Source: JAEUOS01 sp040382235
GTDB taxonomy: Bacteria > Pseudomonadota > Gammaproteobacteria > Burkholderiales > JAEUOS01
Direction of reading: 5' to 3'
Length of the DNA: 64,000 bases
Assembly (NCBI GenBank): GCA_040382235.1
Contig: JBEIFV010000001.1
Location: 1-64,000, forward strand
Shown here: positions 44,336 to 53,559 of the stretch, piece after piece
How positions within the stretch are numbered: the first letter of the stretch is position 1
Layout: the number at the start of each line of letters is the position of its first letter
Made by a program: the position numbers and the translations under genes
The notes under the pieces: generated by a model
Told to the model about the DNA's origin: nothing
Seen by the model: only the letters and a program-made list of their open reading frames with translations
The model's database searches: none

Positions 44336-45201
44336 GCGCGCTTTCCCAAGAGGCCCTGGGGCCGCAGCAACAGCACCAGGATCAACAGGCCGAAGCTGAA
44401 CATGCTCTTGGCCGACGGCGCGATCAAAAGACCGGCCAGCGCCTCCGATACACCGATCAGGATGCCGCCGATGAGCGCGCCGGGCATCGAGCCCAGGCCG
44501 CCCACGATCACGGTCACAAATGCCAGCAGGGTGTATGCAGGCCCGAGGCTGGGCGTCACGTCCACCAGCAGCACCATCATGCAGCCGGCCACCGCCACGC
44601 ACGCCGCCCCCACCCCGAAGGTGAGCGCATACAGGTGCTTGACGTTGAGCCCCACCACCAGCGCGCCCAGATGGTTGTCGGCGCAGGCGCGAATCGCCTT
44701 GCCGGTGAGAGTCAAGCGGAAAAAGGCGAACAGCAGCCCGGCGGTCAGCAGAGCAACGCCCGCCGCATACAGGCGCGCCTTGTCGATCAGAAGCCGGCCC
44801 AGTTCAAACGATTCGAGCTGGTAGTCCACCTGGATATTGCGCGCGTCGGGCCCGAAGATCATCAGCAAACCGTTGACCATGATGATCGCCACCGCCACCA
44901 GCAGCATGAATTGCGAATGCTCCGGGCGGGTGATGAAGGGGTTGATCAGCCCGGCCTGAAGGGCATAGCCGAAGATGAAGAAGGCCAACGCCACCGGCAG
45001 CACGGCAAGAAACGGGTCGAGCTTGAAGGCCGCGAACAGCACCACGCTGGCATACATGGCGATGGTCATCATTTCGCCGTGGGCGAAATTGACCACCCGC
45101 ACCACGCCGAAGATCACCGACAGGCCGAGCGCCATCAAGCCGTACACCATGCCTGTGAGGAAGCCCGAGATCACCACATTGGCGGCCAGGTCCCAGGTCA
45201 T
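44332..45201 (-). CDS. livH: Branched-chain amino-acid-type ABC transporter permease LivH
   Basis: A 289-residue permease that begins VISGFLTGMVYGLMALGLSVIFGVVRVVNFAHGEMM, the characteristic LivH N-terminus, and has a coupling loop around FRLTLTGKAIRACADNHLGALVVGLN. ATG 45201 is chosen because upstream residues of the longer frame to 45444 run into livK and lack family character. It lies 109 bases after livK. Confidence 0.92.
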   Translation of the reverse strand: MTWDLAANVVISGFLTGMVYGLMALGLSVIFGVVRVVNFAHGEMMTIAMYASVVLFAAFKLDPFLAVLPVALAFFIFGYALQAGLINPFITRPEHSQFMLLVAVAIIMVNGLLMIFGPDARNIQVDYQLESFELGRLLIDKARLYAAGVALLTAGLLFAFFRLTLTGKAIRACADNHLGALVVGLNVKHLYALTFGVGAACVAVAGCMMVLLVDVTPSLGPAYTLLAFVTVIVGGLGSMPGALIGGILIGVSEALAGLLIAPSAKSMFSFGLLILVLLLRPQGLLGKRA

Positions 45202-45310
45202 GCCAGTGCCATCGCAGGCGAACCTGCGGCGCCAGACCACAAGCGGGCCGCCACACAGCGCGGGAACAAAACAGGCCGGCACCGCCGGCCCGCAGGGGCA
45301 AACATGCGGC

Positions 45311-46534
45311 TCAAGCCGGCTTGTAGTCAGGCCACGGGAACACCGGCTTGGTCTCGGCTGCAGCGACCGGCAGCACCACCTGCGGGCGGCCGTCCTTGTT
45401 GAGGAGGCAGGCTGAAAGGTTGCCTTCGACCTGGCCCTTGGCATTGAACTTGATCGGCCCGCCCAGGCTCACGCGATCGGTCAGGTTGGTCAGGCGCACC
45501 GCATCGGCCAGTTCCTTCGGATTGGTCGACTTGGCGCGCTTGAAGGCGTCGGCGGCGATCAGGATCGACTCGAAGGTGTAGCTCACATTGGCGCCGTGGT
45601 TGTGCAGCTTTTCCTTGGGGAATTGCCTGGCCATCTGCTTGACCACCGCGGCGCTCATGGCGGTTTTCGGGTTGTACCAGGGGTTGTTGGAGATGCAGCC
45701 CTCGGCCAGCTTGCCCAGGGACTTCTGGAACTGATCCTCGTAAATGCCGGGCGAACCCGGACTCACCAGGCCCATGATGTTCCAGCGCTGCTTGACGATT
45801 TCGCGGCGCAGGATGATGGCGTCGTTCAAGCGGCACACCAGCAGCAGGAAATCCGCCTTCGAAGCCTTGGCCTTGGACACCTCGACCGACAGATCCTTGG
45901 CCGCCGGGTCGTAGGAGATGGTGTCGACGATGCGGAACGGCAGTTGCGTCAGGCGCGGCAGGGTGGCGCCGATACCGCGATTCATCGCCTGGCCGAACGT
46001 GTCGTTGACATGCATGAAGACCGCGGTGCGCGGCGCGGTGTTGGTGGCGCGGAACAAGTCGCCGATCAAAGACAGGCCGTTGACGGTGAGTTCGATCGCG
46101 GTCGGGAAGTTGCGGAACACGAACTTGTAGCCCTGCTCGGTGATCTGCGGTGCGGCAGCGATGTTGATGATGAAAGGCACGCCCTTTTGCTCGGCGACCT
46201 GGGCAATCGCCAGGGCCGCGCCGGAGTCGAACGGCCCCACCAGCACATGCGCCCCTTCCGCGATCAGCCGTTCGGCGCGGGTGCGCGCGGTATCGACATT
46301 GGACTCGGTATCGGCATTCATCAGCTCGATGTCGACACCCAGGAGGTCCTTGACCAGCGCCGGCGCGATATCGGCGCCGATCTGGCACGACTGGCCGATC
46401 AGGCCCTGCACGCCGGAACGCGGCAGCAGCACGCCAACCTTGAGCTTGGCCGATTGCGCGCGCGCCATGCCGAAGGGTGCAAGCGAGGTGGCGGCACCTG
46501 CGCCCACTGCGATGTTGAACTGTCTGCGATCCAT
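45311..46534 (-). CDS. livK: Branched-chain amino-acid-type ABC transporter substrate-binding protein
   Basis: A 407-residue type I periplasmic binding protein. The N-terminus MDRRQFNIAVGAGAATSLAPFGMARAQ contains an RR motif and hydrophobic core that fit a Tat or Sec signal. Then VGVLLPRSGVQGLIGQSCQ and VLVGPFDSGAALAIAQVAEQKGVPF follow family layout. AGGAGA precedes the ATG. The ligand is uncertain: LivK-like proteins near oxygenases and VOC enzymes often bind aromatic acids rather than amino acids. It is the first gene of the livKHMGF unit. Confidence 0.9.
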   Translation of the reverse strand: MDRRQFNIAVGAGAATSLAPFGMARAQSAKLKVGVLLPRSGVQGLIGQSCQIGADIAPALVKDLLGVDIELMNADTESNVDTARTRAERLIAEGAHVLVGPFDSGAALAIAQVAEQKGVPFIINIAAAPQITEQGYKFVFRNFPTAIELTVNGLSLIGDLFRATNTAPRTAVFMHVNDTFGQAMNRGIGATLPRLTQLPFRIVDTISYDPAAKDLSVEVSKAKASKADFLLLVCRLNDAIILRREIVKQRWNIMGLVSPGSPGIYEDQFQKSLGKLAEGCISNNPWYNPKTAMSAAVVKQMARQFPKEKLHNHGANVSYTFESILIAADAFKRAKSTNPKELADAVRLTNLTDRVSLGGPIKFNAKGQVEGNLSACLLNKDGRPQVVLPVAAAETKPVFPWPDYKPA

Positions 46535-46763
46535 GGTCTCTCCTGGTGTGCGTTCGATCCCGATTTCATCGGGGCGCGTTTCGTCGGCGGCGCGCGCAGT
46601 GTTTATAAGCCATAGTCGATGGCCGGTCAACCGCGGCCGCATGGACCGCATGGTCGGGCTGACGCCGGCAAGCGGGCAAACGCTGCGGCAGCGAACCAGC
46701 AGCCACGCCAAGCCACCATGCAGCTGCGCGGGCGCGCCACGCCGTCGCACGCCGCGTGCAGGA

Positions 46764-47351
46764 CTACTCGCTGGCGAATTCCTTCTCGTGCATCCACGCC
46801 GCATGGCGCGGCGCACGGCGCGTGCGCGACCACTCGTCAAGCATGTCCCACTTCACGGCTTTCGCCTGGGCCAGCATCTCCGGGGTGCCGATGTCGCAAG
46901 CCAGCTCAAGGCGGTGACCGTTGCAATCGAAAAAATAGATCGACTTGAAGATCGCGTGATTGGTGGGCCCGATCACCTCGATGCCGCCGGCCACCAACTT
47001 TTCCCTGGCGGCCAGTAGTTCCTCGTAGCTGCCGACCTTGAAGGCCAGGTGCTGCACCCAGGCGGGCGTGTTCTCGTCGCGCCCCATGGCGGGCGAATTG
47101 GGCAGCTCGAAAAACGCCAGCACATTGCCGTTGCCGGCATCCAGGAAGATGTGCATGTAGGGGTCGGGCTCGTGGGTCGAGGGCACCTGGTTTTCGGCAA
47201 AGGCCAGCATGAAATCCATGTCCAGGTACTTCTGATACCACTCCACGGTTTCCTTGGCATCGCGGCAGCGGTAAGCGACGTGGTGCACGCCTTTGGTGTG
47301 AACCACGGTCTTGCCTGCCGCATGGCTTGCGGTTTTGACCACAGCTTGCAT
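46764..47351 (-). CDS. VOC-family (glyoxalase/extradiol dioxygenase-fold) protein
   Basis: A 195-residue vicinal oxygen chelate protein. Metal-binding positions are suggested by VHHVAYRCRD (His), VQHLAFKVG (His) and HRLELACD (Glu). FFDCNGHRLELA is a common VOC ending. GGAGAA lies before ATG 47351; the ATG at 47387 would begin inside an operator. The divergent MarR gene and the 229-base gap to livK suggest it heads a MarR-controlled unit including the transporter. Whether it is a dioxygenase, isomerase or lyase is open. Confidence 0.83.
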   Translation of the reverse strand: MQAVVKTASHAAGKTVVHTKGVHHVAYRCRDAKETVEWYQKYLDMDFMLAFAENQVPSTHEPDPYMHIFLDAGNGNVLAFFELPNSPAMGRDENTPAWVQHLAFKVGSYEELLAAREKLVAGGIEVIGPTNHAIFKSIYFFDCNGHRLELACDIGTPEMLAQAKAVKWDMLDEWSRTRRAPRHAAWMHEKEFASE

Positions 47352-47380
47352 GACGTTCTCCTCAAGGGTTTCAATAATTC

Positions 47381-47394
47381 GTAACATACGTTAC
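47381..47394. promoter_or_regulatory. MarR-type operator candidate
   Basis: GTAACATACGTTAC is a palindrome with one mismatched pair, placed between the divergent VOC and MarR genes, 30 bases from the VOC start and 85 from the MarR start. MarR-family repressors typically bind such short near-palindromes in their own divergent promoter. Confidence 0.6.
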
Positions 47395-47478
47395 CATTTT
47401 GCTTGTGTCAAGAAAGCCCTTGGCTATCGCAATGCAGCAATCGACCCCACGCACCGCCCGCCCGGGCAGGAGAGCCGG

Positions 47479-47919
47479 ATGAATTTGCAGGAATTCCTGC
47501 CGTACCGGCTGGCGGTGGTGACCGATTCGGTCAGCCGCGCGCTGGCCGCCGTCTATGCCGACCGCTTCAAGCTCACGCGCGACCAGTGGCGGGTGATCGC
47601 GCAACTGGCGGAGGAACGCGAGCTCAAGGCCACCGAGCTTGGCGCGCGCACCTCCCTGCCCAAGATGCAGGTCAGCCGCGCAGTCGCAGGGCTCGAAAAG
47701 GATGGCCTCGTCACCCGCGCCGCCGATCCGGACGACCGGCGCAACCTGGTGGTGCGGCTCACCGCGGCCGGCCGCGCGCTCTACCGCAGAATCGAGCCGC
47801 TTGTGCTCGAACGCGAGGCATTCCTGCTGGACGCGCTCGACTCCAATGAGCGCGCCATGCTCAAGCTTGCACTGGCACGAATCGAAGAGCGCGCGCGGAA
47901 ATTGCAGCATCCGATTTGA
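47479..47919 (+). CDS. MarR-family transcriptional regulator
   Basis: A 146-residue MarR protein. The winged helix reads TRDQWRVIAQLAEERELKATELGARTSLPKMQVSRAVAGLEKDGLVTRAADPDDRRNLVVRLT, with the wing motif DPDDRR. ATG 47479 is preceded by GGAGAG. Upstream in-frame starts would run through the operator. Likely represses the VOC-livKHMGF unit until an aromatic or related ligand binds. Confidence 0.92.
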   Translation: MNLQEFLPYRLAVVTDSVSRALAAVYADRFKLTRDQWRVIAQLAEERELKATELGARTSLPKMQVSRAVAGLEKDGLVTRAADPDDRRNLVVRLTAAGRALYRRIEPLVLEREAFLLDALDSNERAMLKLALARIEERARKLQHPI

Positions 47920-47970
47920 AAACGGCACGCAAATCTCCAAGGTAGTGCCGAGCCTGATAGCATCGATCCC

Positions 47971-48153
47971 ATGAACGTCATCAAGTCCCTCAAATCGCGC
48001 CAGGGCGTCAAGCCGCCAAAGCCCCGCAACCCGGTCATTGCTGCTCTCAAGAACAGGGCCGGCGGCACCGGCGCCGGTGCGCATCGCAAGTCGCGCGGTG
48101 CGCAACGGCGTGCACAGCGCATGGCGGTCGCCAAGGAACTCGACGCCGGCTGA
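47971..48153 (+). CDS. Small basic hypothetical protein
   Basis: Sixty residues, very rich in Arg, Lys, Ala and Gly: NVIKSLKSRQGVKPPKPRNP, then an RAGGTGAGAHRKSRGAQRRA segment. The composition suggests RNA binding or ribosome association, but no family is recognised. It lies between the MarR gene and a transporter gene on the same strand, with a weak ribosome binding site. Its frame does not mirror another gene, which favours a real product. Confidence 0.45.
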   Translation: MNVIKSLKSRQGVKPPKPRNPVIAALKNRAGGTGAGAHRKSRGAQRRAQRMAVAKELDAG

Positions 48154-48236
48154 GGCCGCGCGCGGCCGGCCGGCGCCCCTTCCGGCACTACCTGACTGGC
48201 GCACCGGCTGCGGTGCCGGGAATCACGGAGAGCACA

Positions 48237-49535
48237 ATGCCGCTGTTTTCGCAGGACCTGCTCAACCCCGGCGTGAAAAAGCGCGAGGTGTTCGGCTGGG
48301 CCATGTACGACTTCGCCAACTCCGGCTACACCACGGTGGTGCTGACGGCGGTGTTCTCGGCCTACTTCGCCGGTGTCATCGCGGACAAGGCCGAATGGGG
48401 CGCGTTCGCGTGGACGGCGGCGCTGTCGATATCGTATGCGATCGTGATGCTGACGATGCCCACTTTGGGCGCCCTGGCGGACCTGCGTGGAGCCAAGAAG
48501 CGTTTCATGCTGATCTCCACCATCGGCTGCGTGCTGGCAACCGCTGCCCTGGCCTTGGCCGGGCCGGGGCAGGTGGCACTGGCGATGCTGCTGATCATTG
48601 TTTCCAACACCTTCTACAGCTACGGCGATTCGCTGACCGCCGCCTTCCTGCCGGAATTGGCCAGGCGCGAAGCGCTAGGCACGGTGTCGGGCTGGGGCTG
48701 GAGCTTCGGCTATTGCGGCGGCATGCTGGCGCTCGGAATTTGCTTGGGCTATGTGCTATGGGCGCAGGCGCGGGGCTTGCCGGCCAGCCAATTCGTGCCC
48801 GTCACCATGATCGTAACCGCAGCCATCTACGGACTGGCATCGATCGCCACCTTCGCGCTGCTGACAGAACGTGCGCAGCCGCAGGAAGGCGGGAGCACCG
48901 ACAACGGCTTCACCGCCTCGCTACGGCAGCTGGCGGCAACGCTGCACCAGGCGCGCCGATATCGCGATTTCATGTGGCTATTGCTGTGCGGCCTGTTCTA
49001 CCAGGGCGGCGTCGCGGTGGCCATCACGCTGGCCGCGATCTATGCCGAACAGGTGATCGGCTTCAAGCCGGCCGAAACCATGGTGCTGATTTTCGTGCTC
49101 AACATCGCCGCCGCGCTGGGCGCCTTCGGCTTCGGCTTCTGGCAGGACCATATCGGCCACAAGCGCGCCCTGGCCATTACCTTGATCGGCTGGATCGCCA
49201 CCTGCGTGATCGCCGCGCTCACCACCACCAAGGGCGGCTTCTGGTGGGCCGCCGCCCTCGCCGGCGCCTGCATGGGGTCGAGCCAGTCGGCCGGGCGCGC
49301 CATGGTCGGCATGTTCGCGCCGCAAAAGCAGTTGGGCGAGTTCTACGGCCTGTGGGCCTTCGCCACGCGCCTGGCCAGCATCGTGGGCCCGCTGATGTAC
49401 GGCGCGATCACCTGGGCCACCGGGGGCAACCAGCGCGTCGCGATCGCCGCCACCACCGTGCTGTTCGTGGCGGGGCTGGCGGCCCTGCTGCCGATCAATG
49501 TGGCGCGCGGCCGCGTGGCGGCAGAAACCCACTGA
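48237..49535 (+). CDS. UMF1-family MFS transporter
   Basis: A 432-residue inner-membrane transporter with about 12 helices, beginning FGWAMYDFANSGYTTVVLTAVFSAYF, the signature of the UMF1/Atg22-like MFS group. CGGAGAG precedes ATG 48237. TLGALADLRGAKKRFM is the loop 2-3 motif. UMF1 proteins are thought to export small solutes such as amino acids, but the substrate here cannot be read. The next gene starts 130 bases downstream. Confidence 0.88.
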   Translation: MPLFSQDLLNPGVKKREVFGWAMYDFANSGYTTVVLTAVFSAYFAGVIADKAEWGAFAWTAALSISYAIVMLTMPTLGALADLRGAKKRFMLISTIGCVLATAALALAGPGQVALAMLLIIVSNTFYSYGDSLTAAFLPELARREALGTVSGWGWSFGYCGGMLALGICLGYVLWAQARGLPASQFVPVTMIVTAAIYGLASIATFALLTERAQPQEGGSTDNGFTASLRQLAATLHQARRYRDFMWLLLCGLFYQGGVAVAITLAAIYAEQVIGFKPAETMVLIFVLNIAAALGAFGFGFWQDHIGHKRALAITLIGWIATCVIAALTTTKGGFWWAAALAGACMGSSQSAGRAMVGMFAPQKQLGEFYGLWAFATRLASIVGPLMYGAITWATGGNQRVAIAATTVLFVAGLAALLPINVARGRVAAETH

Positions 49536-49665
49536 CGATGCATGCGGCTTCGGCTTACACTGCGCGTCGTTTGCCTGCTTCCATCGCTGACGTTTTCCCG
49601 CGATCATCCATCGTGATTGACATCCTCATCCCAAGCTTGACCCATGCCACCAAGAGGGCACGGAC

Positions 49666-50502
49666 ATGACTTCGCTGCACGGCAAGGCGGTCGTAATCAC
49701 CGGCGCCGGCTCCGGCATCGGCCGCGCGCTGGGGCTCGAATGCGCGCGGCGCGGCGCGCGCCTGCTGTTGGCGGATATTGACGCGACAGGGCTGGCGGAG
49801 ACCTGCACACAGGCACGCGCAGCCGGGGCGGACGTGGCATCACAGCAAGTCGATACCGGCAGCGAAGCGTCGATTGCCGCGCTTGCCGCCGCCGCACAGG
49901 GCCTGTTCGGTGCGGCCGACATCCTGATCAACAACGCCGGCGTCGGCCTGGTGGCGCCGGTGGCCAAGCTCGATAGCGGCGACGCGCACTGGCTGATGAA
50001 CATCAATTTCTGGGGCGTGGTGCATGGCTGCCGCGCCTTTCTGCCGCAATTGAAGAGCCGGCCGGAGAGCGTTATCGTCAACATCTCGAGCATTTTCGCG
50101 ATGATCTCGGTGCCCACCCAAAGCATCTATAACGCCTCCAAGGCGGCGGTGCGCGCCTTCAGCGACGCGCTGCGCGAGGAATTGCGCGAAACGCCGATAC
50201 GCGTACTGTGCGTGCATCCCGGCGGCATCCGCACCAACATCGTCAACAACGCGCGCGTGTCGGATACCTCGATGCTGGGCATGAGCGTGGAAACAATGCG
50301 CGCCAACTTTCTGCAGAAGATGGCGCCCACCAGCGCCGAAGAGGCGGCGCTTGCGATCGTCCGGGCGATCGAGAGCGGCCGCACCCGGCTATTGATCGGC
50401 AGCGATGCGCACATGGCCGACCTGTTGTTTCGCTTATGCCCGGACAGTGCCGCGAAGTGGGTCAACCAGCGCTTGCGGCGCATGCGCGCCAACCGCCAGT
50501 AA
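49666..50502 (+). CDS. Short-chain dehydrogenase/reductase
   Basis: A 278-residue classical SDR: TGAGSGIGRALGLE (cofactor), DILINNAGVGLV, VNISSIFAMISVPTQSIYNASKAAV with the catalytic Ser, Tyr and Lys. The long C-terminus is typical of lipid/steroid-type SDRs. ltaE-like follows 14 bases downstream. An acidic residue after the second beta strand (LADID) suggests NAD(H) preference. Substrate unknown. Confidence 0.9.
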   Translation: MTSLHGKAVVITGAGSGIGRALGLECARRGARLLLADIDATGLAETCTQARAAGADVASQQVDTGSEASIAALAAAAQGLFGAADILINNAGVGLVAPVAKLDSGDAHWLMNINFWGVVHGCRAFLPQLKSRPESVIVNISSIFAMISVPTQSIYNASKAAVRAFSDALREELRETPIRVLCVHPGGIRTNIVNNARVSDTSMLGMSVETMRANFLQKMAPTSAEEAALAIVRAIESGRTRLLIGSDAHMADLLFRLCPDSAAKWVNQRLRRMRANRQ

Positions 50503-50516
50503 TCGTGACCGACACC

Positions 50517-51551
50517 ATGATCGACCTGCGCTCCGACACCGTCACCCGGCCGTCGCCCGCCATGCGCGAGGTGATGGCGCGCGCCCCGGTGGGTGACATG
50601 CAATACGGCGACGACCCCAGTTTGAACGCCCTGGAAGAACGGGTCGCCTTCTTGCTCGGCAAGGAAGCCTCGTTATGGCTGGCCTCGGGCACCATGGCCA
50701 ACCAGGTGGCCCTGCGGGTGCTGACCCGGCCCGGCGACGACGTATTGGTCGGCAGCGAAGCGCATTCGGTGTGGCACGAAGCCGGCGGCTCGGCGGCCAA
50801 CGCCGGCGTGCAGTTCACCGAAATCGGCAGCGGCGGCCTGTTCACCGCGGCCGATGTCAGGCGTCACGCCAAGCCGCGCGACCAACCGGTGCTGCCGCTG
50901 CCGGCCAGCACCCTGGTGCAGATCGAGAACACCCACAACCGTCATGGCGGCCTGGTGTTTCCCCAGGCCGATGTCGAAGCGGTGTGCGCCACGGCGCGCG
51001 AACTGCGGCTGGCCACCTATCTGGACGGCGCACGCCTGTGGAATGCATCCGCGCAATCCGGCCTGGCGCCCGCGGTGCTGGCAGCGCCCTTCGATCTGGT
51101 GATGGTGGCCTTTTCCAAGGGCCTGGGCGCACCTGCCGGCTCGATGCTGGCCGGGCCGAAAGACCTGATCAGTGCCGCGATCCGCCAGCGCCGCATGCTG
51201 GGCGGTGCCATGCGCCAGGTCGGCATGTTCGCCGCCGCCTGCGACTACGCCCTCACGCACAATGTCGCGCGCCTGGCGGAGGATCATGCCAATGCGCACC
51301 TGATCGCCGAGCGCCTGGCCGGCTGCGCGGGCGTACGCATCGCGCTGGAACGCACGCAAACCAACATCGTGGTGTTTGAACTCGATGGCGCGCGCGTGAC
51401 GGCAGCGGATCTGGTGAGCGGTGCGCGCGCACAAGGCGTGCTGATCAATGCCCTGGGGCCGGTCAAGTTGCGGCTGGTCACGCATCTGGACGTAAGTCGC
51501 GCCGATTGCGAACGCGCCTCCGACGTGCTGGCGGCATTGCTGGGCGCCTGA
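50517..51551 (+). CDS. ltaE: Low-specificity L-threonine aldolase-like PLP enzyme
   Basis: A 344-residue fold-type I PLP enzyme of the threonine aldolase/beta-eliminating lyase family: IDLRSDTVTRPSPAMREVM, GDMQYGDDPSLNALEERVA, ENTHNRHGG, YLDGARLWNAS with the PLP-contacting Asp, and the Schiff-base lysine in AFSKGLGAPAGSML. It splits L-threonine or allo-threonine to glycine and acetaldehyde. An upstream in-frame GTG at 50505 is an alternative start. It converges on the CoA transferase gene with 19 bases between stops. Confidence 0.9.
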   Translation: MIDLRSDTVTRPSPAMREVMARAPVGDMQYGDDPSLNALEERVAFLLGKEASLWLASGTMANQVALRVLTRPGDDVLVGSEAHSVWHEAGGSAANAGVQFTEIGSGGLFTAADVRRHAKPRDQPVLPLPASTLVQIENTHNRHGGLVFPQADVEAVCATARELRLATYLDGARLWNASAQSGLAPAVLAAPFDLVMVAFSKGLGAPAGSMLAGPKDLISAAIRQRRMLGGAMRQVGMFAAACDYALTHNVARLAEDHANAHLIAERLAGCAGVRIALERTQTNIVVFELDGARVTAADLVSGARAQGVLINALGPVKLRLVTHLDVSRADCERASDVLAALLGA

Positions 51552-51570
51552 GCGCCGCGGCGGCGGCATC

Positions 51571-53559
51571 TCAGTCGCCGTTTCTCTCCCTTTCCCCGAA
51601 ATAGCCGAGCGCGTCTTCGGCGTTCTCGAAAATATGCGGCGCCAGGTGGCGCCGGCGTAGCGCACGTCCCAGCTCGGCGCGCAGGAAGGCGCTCGTGGTG
51701 TAGCGCGTTACATCGAGGTAGAAGCGTTCGGTCAGGTCGCGCACCATGTCGCCATAGGCATCAAGCAGTTCCGGTGCCACCGTGAAATGATCGTAGTTGA
51801 CCACCACCCGCACTTTGCGGCCGAGATTGGCCAGTCGCGCCTCGACCTGCGCGCGGATCGCCGCGATGTCGGCATCGGTGCGCACCGCAAGCGACTCGAA
51901 GTTGATGAACAGCAGGTTCTGCGCCGCGTCGTATGAAAAGCGGCTTTCCAGCGGCAGGCGCAGCATGTCGTCGCGCAGACCCATCGGCGCGGGCGCGAAA
52001 ATGCGCGCATCCATCAGGCGCGGCGCCGCCTTGATCAACGGCCGGAACGCCATTTGCGCCAGGATGTCGCGTTCGAGGTCGATGCCCGGAGCGATCTCGA
52101 TCAGTTCCAGACCTTCGTCGCACAATCGAAACACGCAGCGCTCGGTCACATATAGCGCGGTCTGTCCGCGCTTGACCGCCTGGCTGCCGCTATAAGTGCG
52201 GTGCTCGACCTCGTGCACGAACTTGCGCGTGCGGCCCTCGGTCGCAATGCGCAAGCGGCCGTCCGCAATCGTGATCGCGGTGCCGCCGGCATTGAAGCTG
52301 CCGACGAACACCACCTTGCGCGCGGCCTGGCTGATGTTGATGAAGCCGCCGGCGCCGGCTAAGCGCGGACCGAACTTGCTGACATTCAGGTTGCCTTCGC
52401 GGTCGGCCTGGGCAAGGCCCAGAAAAGCGATGTCGAGCCCGCCACCGTCGTAGAAATCGAACTGGCTGGGCTGGTCGATGATGGCCTGGGGGTTGATGGC
52501 GGCGCCGAAATCGAGTCCACCGGCCGGGATGCCGCCGATCACGCCGGGCTCGGCGGTGAGCGTCATCAGGTCGATCACCTGTTCTTCGGCGGCCACGCTC
52601 GCCACCCCCTCGGGCATGCCGATGCCCAGGTTCACCACGCTGTTGGGCTTGAGTTCCAGCGCGGCACGGCGCGCGATGATCTTGCGCGCATCCAGCGCCA
52701 GCGTCGCCACCTGGCCGGCCGGCACGCGCAACTCGCCGCTGAAAGCCGGGTTGTACTGCGTGTTGAAGGTCTGCCAGTGATTCTCGGGCCGGGCCACCAC
52801 CACGCAGCCGACCAGCACGCCGGGCACCTTGACCTGGCGCGGGTTGAGACTGCCACGTTCGGCGATGCGCTCGACCTGCGCGATCACCATGCCGCCGCTG
52901 TTGTGCACGGCAGTGGCGATCGCCAGGGATTCCAGGGTCAGCGCCTCACGCTCCATGGAGAGGTTGCCGTCGGGGTCGGCGCTGGTGGCGCGGATGATGC
53001 CGATGTTGATCGGGAAAGCCTTGTAAAACAGGTATTCCTCGCCGCCAATGTGCATCAGTTCGACCAGCGCCTCGACGCTGCGCTCATTGATGCGCCCGCC
53101 GCCGAAGCGCGGATCGACGAAGGTGCCCAGGCCGACGCGTGACAGATGCCCCGGGCGGTGCGCCGCGATGTCGCGAAACAGGCACGAGATCACACCCTGC
53201 GGCAGGTTGTAGGCCTCGATGCGGCCTTCGATGGCGAGCTTGCCCAGGCCCGGCACCAGCCCCCAGTGGCCGCCGATCACCCGCTTGACGAGGCCGGCGT
53301 GTGCCAGGTGGTTCAAGCCACGGCTCTTGCCGTTGCCCTGGCCGGCGGCATACACCAGCGTCAGGTCACGCGGGCCCGCCTGTGCCGGGTCGAGAAAACG
53401 CTGCTCCAGGGCGATCGCGATTTCCTCGGCGAAGCCGATGCCGACGAAGCCCGAGGTGGCGACGGTGTCGCCGTCATGGATCAGGCGCACCGCGTCGGCG
53501 GCGCTGACGATCTTGCTCTGGCCGGTGGCGCCGGGGCCGGACTGCATCGACAATGGCAT
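51571..53559 (-). CDS. Acyl-CoA:acetate/3-ketoacid CoA transferase with C-terminal STAS-like extension
   Basis: A 662-residue fused two-domain CoA transferase. The first domain begins KIVSAADAVRLIHDGDTVATSGFVGIGF and the second contains VNLGIGMPEGVA and TLTAEPGVIGGIPAGG, with the catalytic Glu near residue 337. About 130 residues beyond the usual YdiF-type length follow: LLFINFESLAVRT, VRVVVNYDHFTVAPEL, YTTSAFLRAELGRALRRR, an arrangement like a STAS/SpoIIAA domain. GGAGGGG precedes ATG 53559. It swaps CoA between short acids and acyl-CoA. It is divergent from a GntR regulator. Confidence 0.88.
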   Translation of the reverse strand: MPLSMQSGPGATGQSKIVSAADAVRLIHDGDTVATSGFVGIGFAEEIAIALEQRFLDPAQAGPRDLTLVYAAGQGNGKSRGLNHLAHAGLVKRVIGGHWGLVPGLGKLAIEGRIEAYNLPQGVISCLFRDIAAHRPGHLSRVGLGTFVDPRFGGGRINERSVEALVELMHIGGEEYLFYKAFPINIGIIRATSADPDGNLSMEREALTLESLAIATAVHNSGGMVIAQVERIAERGSLNPRQVKVPGVLVGCVVVARPENHWQTFNTQYNPAFSGELRVPAGQVATLALDARKIIARRAALELKPNSVVNLGIGMPEGVASVAAEEQVIDLMTLTAEPGVIGGIPAGGLDFGAAINPQAIIDQPSQFDFYDGGGLDIAFLGLAQADREGNLNVSKFGPRLAGAGGFINISQAARKVVFVGSFNAGGTAITIADGRLRIATEGRTRKFVHEVEHRTYSGSQAVKRGQTALYVTERCVFRLCDEGLELIEIAPGIDLERDILAQMAFRPLIKAAPRLMDARIFAPAPMGLRDDMLRLPLESRFSYDAAQNLLFINFESLAVRTDADIAAIRAQVEARLANLGRKVRVVVNYDHFTVAPELLDAYGDMVRDLTERFYLDVTRYTTSAFLRAELGRALRRRHLAPHIFENAEDALGYFGERERNGD

